From Leucaena leucocephala (taxonomy: Eukaryota; Streptophyta; Magnoliopsida; Fabales; Fabaceae), in assembly GCA_037074615.1 (NCBI GenBank), contig CM073554.1, positions 21,349,501-21,413,500 on the forward strand: a stretch of DNA of 64,000 nucleotides, written 5' to 3'. Shown here in pieces: positions 54,801 through 64,000 of this stretch. How positions within the stretch are numbered: the first letter of the stretch is position 1; each line of letters begins with the position of its first letter. A program made the position numbers and the translations under genes. The notes beneath the pieces are model-generated. The model saw nothing but the letters and a program-made list of their open reading frames with translations, was not told where the DNA came from and made no database searches.

Positions 54801-57800
54801 AAACTTTACATTAACAGATACAGTAGGCCGAATATTTAGCTGAGTTTTGCTACTTATGTCATCTTCTATCAACCTGCCTCCATGTGGATGCATTAAAGAT
54901 GGTGATGCTTGAGTGGGAGGCCCTGATATAAGAGGGGGTTCACCTGAACTTTGAATTCTAATATCCGGAACATGCCTCGTTGTCAGTAGTCCCTTTTTCA
55001 CGTCATAATCATGATTAACAGAGCTTCCTTCATGCTTGACCGGAGGTCCAAGCAAACCAGGCTCTTAGACAAGTTAAGAAGAGCTACCATAAGAAAACAG
55101 CAGATATTTCCAAAACTAGTATATAATCATGTAACAAGTAACATACTTTGAGAAGGAATGAAGGTGGTGGTAGACACAGGGTATATGACGTTTGAAATTA
55201 CACCAGCTGGTAGCTGTGAGGTTTCAGGTTTCAACTCAACATTGTTGGCCATAGATCGAGTGGGCAAATCAGCAGAAGACTTCTCATCCTGTAAAGTGTG
55301 ACACAAGAGTAAGAATATAGACAATAATCATAACGTCTATGATTATTTTCAACCTTATAAAGAATATAAATAGTCTGTGGTGAAAAACTCATCACGGGCA
55401 AAATTAAGCAATCTCCAACCAATATTACAAAGTTTCTTGGTAACTTCCAAGGCATATTAATATAACAGAGACACAAAACATAGATACAAAAACCTCAAAA
55501 GCTCAGAGATTTGTTTACCCTCTGTTCAGCTTCTACACCATTTATTCCCTCAATGATGGGGGCATTCACATTACCATTCGGCACATCCTGCCATTCAATG
55601 AAGTTGTTGATATTAGAGTAATGAATGAGCAAGCATCCCACAGAAGCAAAATAGTACCACATAATTCAAGATTTGTTAATTACCACCAATAAACTAAGAA
55701 AAATATATAACAGTGACATACCTCAGACATCAAGTAGTTACTCACATCTGGAGGTTTTGGTAAACTTGCAACCTCATCTTCATAGAAAATTTCAGAAATT
55801 CTTTGTAGTAAATTCTCATCAAACTCTCTGCCCACAAGTTATAACAAATCAGAGCCATTGGGACAAAACACTTGAACATTTAAAACAATAAAGCAATTGC
55901 AAATAACTTACTTGAAAAAACAGCCCCTAACATTGCATGCAACATTTCTTGCTACACACAAGACTGGAACAGCATTGGCTGTCTAAAAATGCAGCAAAGA
56001 ATAATGATGTTTCGATTAAGTAAAACTTTAGAAAAAAAATTCATTTGCAATAAATAAGACAGCACCTCTGCCTGTGGAGCATAATAAGGAGTAAAGGCAG
56101 GAACCACGTGAACCCTTGGTTGGTCCTTATCTTCCCAAACCTTTGACCGGTCATCAATCACCATTGCCATTTTTGGATGGCACATATTATGTTGGAAGAC
56201 ATTCAACAAAGATTTTCGGGAACCTACAAACATCATTGTAATCAAAGGTTTACAAACTCTATAGAATTTTGGCAACACCATCCCCAAGTTGGTATGTGGG
56301 TATGAGAGAAAGAAAGGAAATGAACATGAACAACAACATCATGAAGAAAGTAACCATTTGGAGAACCAAAAACATGAAAAGTTTACAGATTAAGGAGAAC
56401 ATGCCTGATTTGACACAAATAACACGATCTAGGCGTTGCTTTGAACCTATAAGATGTTCCTCAGGGTCAAGAAGTCTCCACATTTCATAGGCATAATCCC
56501 TTTCAGCCATAGTGCAAACATATACTTCAAACCGTTTACGTCCTTTTGCTGTTAAGTAGCATCTCAAATCTTCCCAAGCAGGACGTAACCTTACTAGCAC
56601 ACTAGTGTCTCGAATCTATGTGAAGGAACAAGCAAAGTTACTATAAATGTAAAAAATCTTATATAAGAAAAAGGTTCTAAACAATTATACCACTTTTCTA
56701 TCTCATAAATCACCCTCATGGGCAAACAAGCTCAGAAAATATTCAGTTCACCCAGAGAGAGCGGGAGAGAGGAAGGGAGGGAGAGAAAGGGTACAACGCT
56801 ATTAAATCTAAAACCAAGCACGTCCAACTCAATGGAGAAACTAAAGCTAGAAGCTTTCAACTCCTTCATAAAGGAGTAGTGTGATTTAATTCATGTAACC
56901 TTTATTTTTGGGCTTTTTTATGCAATAGAAGTAAGAATTTGAATTTATCTCAAGCCTATACCTATACGAACGACAAAGATGTATAAGAAACAAGCAACAA
57001 GCTCAAATGTAAGATCAATAAACCCAAAATATCAAATCCCACCAACTTTTAAATAACTAATTATCTTACAAATGAACCAAGAGAAACTGACCCACAATAT
57101 AGAACCGGTAAACATTAACTTACATATATTTTATTTCATCCCTTCCAACTCTATAATAAAGTGTGTAAAATTTAATCCAAGGTTTTAAAAATAAAGCTCT
57201 ATAATATCTAAGAAAGCTCAACATCAATCTCGGATAGGTATGGTTAGCCTTGAATATTAGACCACATATGAATTTATAGTCGCATAATGATATTTTAATC
57301 TATCTGTCTCTGGCATCGTTTTGGCTACTAAATGTCTTTAATGAGAATTTTCAAACTATAATTTGCTCTCAGCTGGTGATCGTGAATCCTTTCCATAAAA
57401 ATCATCAAGCCAACATAACAAGATAGACAATGATGCGTGGATAAATACCATCGGTATAAGATTAGAAATATAACCTCTGGGTTGATGCGAGTAAGGACTA
57501 TATTCTTGTCTTGCAGTCTAATGACTGGCCGCCGAACAACTTTCTCATGGTTATCAGACAACGGAGGGACCTCTTCTAGTTGAACTTTTAATAACTTTCC
57601 ATTATCGACGACGCAATCACTTTCCGCGTACTGCTTCAAAAGCATACGATCTTCCATGTAACGCTTAAGTTCCGCAGACATTCCTGCCACTCGCAGTGGA
57701 TCAGTCTCACGGGCAAGCCAACTTCGCAGTGCCTCAATTCTATCTTCAAATGACTTCATGGTATTTGCCACGATGAGGGTCTCGTCCAAATCAAATACAA

Positions 57801-58528
57801 TCGCAAGGCACCTTAGATTCAACAACCCTAAGCATGCATTGAAAAGACCCACAGGAACTGAGTAGCACCAGAAGCATGGAAACTTCTTCCTCTTACTCGG
57901 CATAGCTACCAAGTGAATTTCTTCATCCCCAACTAATGCCACCGCCGTCTGTTCGACGCAAATCAAAACCACAAATCAGAATCTATGCATCGCCACTTCG
58001 CTTTTAGAATTTGAAGTTGAAATCAGAATGGGAAAGAACTAAAGGAGTTAATGGGACAATCAAAATTCATGTGCTGCCGATAAATCCAACCCGGTTGACC
58101 GAGTGACAAAAACCGGAGCTTCAGTCATTGATGTAAAATGCAAAAGTCAAAATTAAGTTAATATAACTAACCAACATGTTTCTCATGAGCAATCAAACTG
58201 AATTATAGGAAAATACTGTGACAGATTAAAATAAAAGAAAAATGCCTCTGGCTGAGACCTTCAATTCATAAAAACACGAAGCGTGAAGATTGATCAAATG
58301 AGGCTGTTCAATAGGCAGTGATGACTCGAGCTTGCATCGAACCGAGAATGCAGAAATCGTTTGGAGTATTGAGAGAGGGGGACAGCGCTCACTCCTCGGC
58401 GATATATGGCGGATTCGAATCTCGTTGTTTGGGAACTGGAAATTCGGGCCTTTGACAGGGATAACATCCAGTTCCCCTAACCGCAAGTCACCGTGGTAAA
58501 CCACGGATTTGAACCCTAAACGGTTCAT
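51880..58528 (-). CDS. CPL2: RNA polymerase II CTD phosphatase-like 2 (CPL2 type), sixteen exons
   Basis: A complete model for 825 residues. Exons, 5' to 3' on the minus strand: 58528-58259, 57948-57475, 56615-56405, 56223-56066, 55982-55912, 55827-55722, 55587-55519, 55288-55147, 55063-54702, 54602-54545, 54216-54086, 54001-53948, 53666-53570, 52780-52623, 52106-52030 and 51919-51880; all phases agree. The N-terminus matches CPL proteins (SVVYHGDLRLGELDV, ISPRSERCPPLSIL). The FCP-type phosphatase core has DLDET (143-147), the catalytic aspartates, then RKRFEVYVCTMAERDYA and MAMVIDDRSKVW. A proline-rich region follows, then one dsRNA-binding domain (about 660-737, with LQEIGRRC and DAQQQAAENAL), and a basic KRLKE end. 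CPL1 has two dsRBDs; one dsRBD and HLVAMPSK point to CPL2. In Arabidopsis CPL2 dephosphorylates CTD Ser5 and acts in nuclear stress and auxin responses. The exon 3 donor is GC. The exon 9 acceptor (CTAAG) and the last exon are the least certain. Confidence 0.9.
56404..56405 (-). other. GC donor of CPL2 intron 3
   Basis: Exon 3 ends AAATCAG and the intron starts GCATGT (read on the minus strand), ending at a normal TAG acceptor before 56223. Using this donor joins VKSG to SRKSLLNVF in phase, as the protein family requires. No GT donor nearby does that. Confidence 0.8.
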
Positions 58529-58589
58529 CTGCACTGATTTGGTTCGCAGTAACAAAGGGAGGTGATGCTGAAAAAACTCGGACGGAGAT

Positions 58590-58691
58590 TCAACGAAAAC
58601 GACAATGCTCAGAGAATGAGAAGTTCATGCAAATTTTTTAGAACAATCATCTAGTGTGGTTCTTCGTTTGTCATCATCCCTCTCATCTCAT
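58590..58691 (-). promoter_or_regulatory. Upstream ORFs in the CPL2 leader
   Basis: At least four short ORFs start in the likely leader: ATG at 58691 (2 codons and a stop), 58686 (11 codons), 58650 (13 codons, beginning right after the previous stop) and 58628 (12 codons). Further ATGs at 58677 and 58674 are in the second one. All end before the main ATG at 58528. They should lower translation of CPL2 if the transcript starts near the TATA box. Confidence 0.65.
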
Positions 58692-58785
58692 CTCCCCAAG
58701 AGTCTCTGAGAAGCTCTTCTATCTCTCTCTCTCTTAAGTCCCTATCTCCCTCCTCCCTGCGGTTTCAAACTACAGGGCGCTTCTT

Positions 58786-58798
58786 CTATATTTATAGG
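58786..58798 (-). promoter_or_regulatory. TATA box of CPL2
   Basis: Read on the minus strand it is CCTATAAATATAG, about 260 bp before the start codon. A GA tract lies about 60 bp downstream of it, in the likely leader. Confidence 0.6.
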
Positions 58799-60857
58799 CT
58801 AGAAGGGGTCCGGTTAACCACGGAATGTGGATTTTTACCTCAAATTACAAAAATGCCCTCCTGCCTGCTCCGCTTATTGGTTTTTGTTTTTTGGGCTAAC
58901 GTATTCAGCTCATTGGTTTCCCGTCCTTAATTATTCATTGTGGGTTCTGAAATATACCATGAGATTTGTTATTTAGTTATAAATATTTTTTTTATAAATT
59001 ATTATGTATAGGGGCATCGGAGGAAATGGGCAAAAGATTTGTCAAAAACAAGTGTTAAAACAGACAGTTTAATTCATTTTCCCCGACAATTAGTCTATAA
59101 TTAATTAGTACGAACTCGACAGTAACTTTTTTATCTCGTTCGAATTGTGACTTCGTAAATATAAATATATAATAAGATTAGGTAATTATTAAATAATTAA
59201 TCAATATCAATAATTAATCACCAATAATAATGTTCCTTCATCTTCTTTTACAGGCCCAACAGAGGTTACAATTTCAGATCCTACTCCGAACTTTTCTGGA
59301 CAATTTGACACTTAAATTAAAAAGTTGAGCATGAATAACTATTCAAAATATTAATTTTAAATCTGTAAAACATTGGCTATTTAATATAAGGATTAATTTC
59401 ATGTAGATTTTTTTTAGTTTGTTATTAAATGTGTATAATAGCATAATCTATATGAAAAATTTAATCATGTACATTAGAGTCAAAAATTTAAAAAAAAAAT
59501 AAAAGCTAAGCTTTTCTTTACATAATTTCTTTATGGGGATTTTTTTTTTCCTTAATACATTCTTGGATAAAAATAAATTATAGGGAAAAAACTATAATTG
59601 ACTGAATCCCAGAAATAAGGTATAGAATTTGAGAATTATAAGGTCATGTTGAGGAGCTACCTTCCATTCATGAGAAGAAAATACTATAATCCAAATTAGT
59701 TAATAATACATATAATAGTATAGTTGTCATAGAAAAAATCAGTTATTAATCTTAATTTGTAGTTAGTAAAACAAAATCTTAATACGTAAGGATTCATCAA
59801 TTTAGGGTTAGTTTTTTCATTTTATTTAAAATAAAGATCTTCATATAAGATCGGATTTCATTGGACTGAATAATCAAAGTTTAATTGATATTTATTGTGA
59901 GTAAAAGTTAACTGTTTTCTCTCTCCAAAGGTAGGAGCTTTCTCAGTCCGGTTTCGTAAGAGCTTTTTGTACATTTATACTTTGGTTCTTCAATACCAAT
60001 TTCTCTAGTGGCATTGTGGAGGATGGTAAAGCAAATACGTAGTGCTAATTCAAGAATCAAGTAAGAACACGCAAGATTACTCCTTCGAGATCAAATAGAA
60101 AAGTTAATATTATTTATAAATATAAAATTTATTTTTTATATTTATTAATTTTTAAAATTTTTTATTATTTATCTTCTATTAACAATACTTAGATAAAAAA
60201 AATAAAAATTAATTAATTAAGTTAGTTAAATAATTTATATATTAAGCTAATTTTAAAAGGATAAGGAGAAAAAAAAAACAAGAAGCTTAAGAAACTTGTG
60301 ACGTGGAGTCTAAAGGAGATGTAGATGATTAGATGAAGATTCTATCCTTTGTATATATAATGGGAGTTTTGGAATGTTAAATTATGAAAATTTTAATTAA
60401 ATCACGAAATTTTATTTTAAACGAGCTTAACCCCCGTTAATCCAAAGCCGAACTTGTTGGATTATTGCTAAATGCTAAGCACCTTCTTAATCTAATTCAA
60501 ACTACGAGATTAAAGTTGGGGGACCCACTGTTTGATAATGGATTAACGGGTGACAAATCAAGCAATTCTCATCATGGATTCTTCCTATTAAAATAGTAAG
60601 GGCAATCAATTTATAGCTTTATGCTTTTCTCGGTGTTGCCAAAGCTAATTAGTTTATTATTTTATTATTCAAAATTTTAAAATTATTTTATTTTATTTTA
60701 AAAAAAAATTGGTGAAGTCTACTATACTCTCCCCTCCTCCCCAAATTTTCTGGCATCAGTCTATATGTATATTTATGTTATGGCCATGAGTTTTATCTGG
60801 ATAAATCAATGTAATTAAGGAATATATATATACATTTTCCACAGAGAATTTTTCAAT
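58799..60857. other. AT-rich intergenic DNA right of CPL2
   Basis: Upstream flank of CPL2 and open intergenic DNA. No gene, RNA or clear repeat seen. Confidence 0.6.
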
Positions 60858-60950
60858 GTGTGTGAGGTAGTTTAGTGGTCACTGTGGACGGAAATCAACC
60901 AGCATGCCCGTGTTCGAATCCTGAGTACGCTGAAGGGGGTGTTTTTTTTT
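60858..60950 (+). repeat. tRNA-like pol III unit (SINE head or tRNA relic)
   Basis: An A box (TAGTTTAGTGG, 60868-60878) and a B box (TGTTCGAATCC, 60911-60921) are 32 bp apart, followed by a run of T near 60,942-60,950 that could end pol III transcripts. The T-arm pairing is poor, so a working tRNA is unlikely. It may be the head of a SINE. Confidence 0.5.
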
Positions 60951-63354
60951 ACGCGTGAAGTTCAGATTTCTCCCCCTTTTTTCTTTCCTTTTTGGTCGCC
61001 GTACGCACTCCTTGTTTCTTTTACAGATTGTGCAGCGGCGGCAGAGGAAAGGGAGGCGACTGGTGAGCGGCGAGGGAGGTAAGTTCACGCCATCGGTGCC
61101 GTGTGCTCAGACTCTGTTGTGCCATCGCCATCGGAGTTGACCCATCACCTGAGGTCTCCGCTTTTGTTGCTTTTATATGCTGCGAGGAGAGGAAGCAGGA
61201 AGGGAGTGAAAGTCGAGCCTTTGAGCTGTCATTGTGCGATTGAAGTCGACGCCCTGTGGTTTAGGTAATTTCTGTCAATTTTGGGGTGCTCTATTCCATG
61301 GTGGCGTTATGCTTCTTCTCGGTGGATGAGCGACGGTGAAGTTTTTGGGTGTTGGGTTGTAGCAAGAGGCAGAGTGATAAGAGGGCAGTGTCGGTGAAGT
61401 CAGGTTGAATCTTTGCCGGCGACGTGTGCCCTGCAGTTCATGCCCCTCGCTGTGTAAGTATTCCTGGGATGCTCTCTTCTTTCCCTTTCCTATGTTGTGA
61501 TGTATTGCTTGTTCTCGTGGAATGCTCTGCTTGTGGGGTCGTTGTTGTGCCAGGGACCTTGTGAAATTTTGCTCTGTTTTGTCGGGGGTGAGAGTTTGGC
61601 CTCGGTAAAGGGAATACATTGCTCCGGTTTGAGGATGTATGCTTGAATCTATGAAATGTGCATGCTGTAGTTATTGTGATGAAGGATTGGATATGTATAT
61701 AGCTACACTGGGCTCGGGGGTGCTGTGAAGATATGCTTGTGTGTATGCTATGTTGTCATTGGAATTGTTGATGAGCGGGGGATGCTGTGGGTATGCATAT
61801 ATACAGGGATAATGTCTGATTTCAGAAATGCAGGTCATGGGTTATTGTTTCTAATTTTGAAAGCTAGCTGGAGCGTATTAGCGTGCATTGCTGCTTTATA
61901 TATATATGCGTATCATGGTTGCTGTTCTGTGGGTGTTGGGGTGTTGACGTCTGGACAATCTTTGCTTTTGTGTGTGTTTGTGAAACAGAGAGGGAAAGGA
62001 AGTTAAGGTTTTGAGGAAAACAGTATGCCTGAATTCGGTATATATGAATGCTTTAAGATGCTATGTTGGTGTATGGCCAAATGGAATGGTTATGTTTAGG
62101 GAAAAAGGGAATGTGGTGTGCGTGCAAAGTATGTTATTAGGACTTATGGAGAAGTGACTTTATAGTGATGGTTGAGTTCAAAATTTTGGAAGAAACTAAG
62201 AGTTAGCTTCTGGTTGGGATCCTTCCTTGATCATAGTTTTGATGATGATTGTTAAGAATATTGAGTCTGTTTGAATTTTAGGTCTTGAATGTTAGCTTAC
62301 TATATACTTTATTTTGGGATATTAGGGAATTAAGAAGTGATTATAACCAAGTGATTGGCTGAAAAGAGTAACGGTTTAGAAGCGTGGCAGGTGAGTGAAT
62401 AGCGTTCCTTAAAATTTATATTTTCAAATGCATTGAACTACTGTTATTCATGAAATATATTCTTATGCGAATTTCATATGATTTTACAGTAACTTGATTT
62501 TAAATATACATGCTGGGGTTTTAGAAATTCAAAGTGGTTTTTACCCATGGTTATGAAATTGAAACGATTGAGATTATTTCATGTGAAATAAACCCCACGC
62601 ATGATGGAAACGTTTTAGGACAGAATACAGAATGCTGGTTGCTAACAGCAGTACTGTTAGTCCTTGGTGCACATTGGTTATCCGAGCTCGATGAATATTT
62701 CGTGGGTTTCGTACCTGCGTCTGTTATTCGCGGGTTTTGTACCTGCATCTGTTATTCGTGGGTTTCATACCTACGTCTGTTTCGTAGCTTCGGGCCGCGT
62801 CTGATGGTTAGTTACCCTTGTGGACTGTGTATCCACGTCTGTTTCTGTTCTGTTGAAGTCCTACGGAAAGATTATAGTTTTGAAAGGATTATTTTTTTCA
62901 GGTTGATTTGAAATGGTTATTTCATATTATTGTTTTTTCCTGAAGAAAATGTTCACAGAAAAGTTTGCATTGAATTACGAACTGTTATTTGAAACATGTT
63001 TATACATTGTTTACTTCCGCATTCTTTTAATTATGCTTTTGGGATGTTATTCACGAGTAGATTATTTGACTTCAGATAGTGCATGTGACCCTCATCCTCC
63101 CGCTGAGCAGTAAAGAGCCTTGCTGTTAATCCGAAGGACCGTTGATAAAACACTACTTTTGATGTAATTACTTTTCTTAAGATCTTGTAATATTTTGAAA
63201 AAGGGTAAAACTCCACCTAGACGTTGGAAAAGATTCTATTTATCGTGAAAAACGTTATGGAAAACTCGTATGTTTTATTTAAGGTGTTAGGCTTTCAGAA
63301 TGTGAAACTAGTCATATTCTGTGCTGGTCACAGTCCAAATTTCAGGACGTGACA
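60951..63354. repeat. Decayed long LTR, probably Gypsy (Tekay/Del-like)
   Basis: GC-richer than the surrounding DNA and not coding. The right end CAGGACGTGACA at 63354 resembles the GGGGCGTGACA end of plant Tekay/Del LTRs, and a 28-bp triplet repeat at 62,701-62,784 (units like GTGGGTTTCGTACCTGCGTC) is similar to repeats I recall in such LTRs. I could not find the left end or a target duplication, and no internal domain is present. The small open frames inside (for example 61725-62006 and 62534-62911) are not supported as genes. Confidence 0.55.
62701..62784. repeat. Three-copy 28-bp tandem repeat
   Basis: Units at 62701-62728, 62729-62756 and 62757-62784, each of the form C-G-N-GGGTTT-N-N-TACCTRCRTCTG-TT. 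Differences are mainly C/T and G/A changes. Confidence 0.85.
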
Positions 63355-64000
63355 ATTTATTTATTTATTTAATAACGCGTAATATTCCATGAACTTTAAC
63401 TATTTTGAAAGATTTATTCCCCTCTTATTCCCCGTGTAAAAAGGTATTAGTCCTGATTCAATGCGTAAATAATCAATAATTTGTATCTAACTAGAAGGAT
63501 GATTTGAAAAAATAATAAAAATTAGACAAAAAAATTGATTTTTTTTATTTATATATAATAAAAATGAACCCCCAACCAACTTCTACAAGGAATATATTAT
63601 TATAAAACTACTTGGCTACTTACAAATAATAAATAATTATTTTATAATTTATGTAATATGTGAGGCCAGTGTTTGGTTAAGTCAACAATTTATTTGTTTC
63701 TGGATAAACGTCAACCATCTATTTTCATAATAAAGGAAGCCACATTTTAATGGTATATTTTGTAAGAAGAGTGTTAGTCTTTGTTTTCTCCTCATCCTAG
63801 TCTTTCAAACAAAAATTAAAACGCTATAGAAAGGAAAAATTAAATAATTTTTCAACATGAATTAATTTAGTAATATTAGATATTAGATGTTGAAAAAAAA
63901 TATATGGATTCTTAAAAATATATTTATCATTTTAAGTGGCATATATATAGTTTTCTATTTATGTTGTTGTTAACTTATTAAGTTATTCTCAAACTTTTTA
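63355..64000. other. AT-rich right edge of the window
   Basis: No gene seen. Confidence 0.6.

Noticed and set aside
60868..60921. Functional tRNA gene
   Set aside because: A and B boxes are present, but T-arm and acceptor pairing are poor, so a tRNA relic or SINE head is likelier.
61725..62911. Open frames of 93 and 125 residues near the right end
   Set aside because: They lie in an LTR-like noncoding region with internal 28-bp repeats and show no domains.

Overview
The window is nuclear DNA of a dicot plant. The evidence is AT-rich intergenic DNA with many TA microsatellites, GT-AG introns, plant-only families (DUF538, DUF247, plant CTD-phosphatase-like proteins), plant LTR retrotransposons and MITEs, and no bacterial operon structure. 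I cannot name the species. All family calls come from reading the translations; no database was searched.

Left part (1-27,100). After a DUF538 gene (2356-2814) comes a cluster built from one unit: DUF247 gene(s) on the plus strand facing a small two-exon gene of unknown function on the minus strand. In the first copy the DUF247 gene is a 5'-truncated pseudogene (about 4075-5003). A 6.5-kb Copia element (5004-11486) sits in its C-terminal codons, and that Copia carries a nested 1.5-kb solo LTR (8739-10275). The facing small gene (11735-12312) looks intact. In the second copy there is one intact DUF247 gene (14395-15960). A second DUF247 gene is split by a 5.4-kb Ty3/Gypsy chromovirus (17843-23215) but otherwise still reads in frame. 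A hAT-like non-autonomous DNA element (23555-25834) follows, then the second small gene (26277-27080), which is frameshifted.

Middle part (27,600-42,500). A dispersed cluster of alpha-1,4-glycosyltransferase-type (Gb3-synthase-like) type II membrane proteins has three intact members (27649-29019 minus, 31243-32916 minus, 41199-42455 plus) and one pseudogene (about 37055-38287 minus) whose DXD motif is broken by a small deletion. A serine-rich protein of unknown function (35434-36024) lies between them.

Right part (43,000-58,800). A five-exon gene for a CBM20 starch-binding-domain protein (45806-48662) is preceded by a decayed partial duplicate of itself (about 43,380-44,640). Downstream, on the minus strand, is a complete sixteen-exon CPL2-type RNA polymerase II CTD phosphatase (51880-58528) with a GC-AG intron and several upstream ORFs. 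The order glycosyltransferase, CBM20 protein, CPL2 matches what I remember of Arabidopsis At5g01250-At5g01260-At5g01270, so this part looks like an old syntenic block.

The right end (58,800-64,000) is intergenic and contains a decayed LTR-like region with tRNA-like pol III boxes at its left side. I see no CRISPR, phage or prokaryote-type system. The most unusual content is the DUF247/small-gene duplication with its dated, nested transposon insertions, the uncharacterised small-gene family, and the decayed duplicate of the CBM20 gene.
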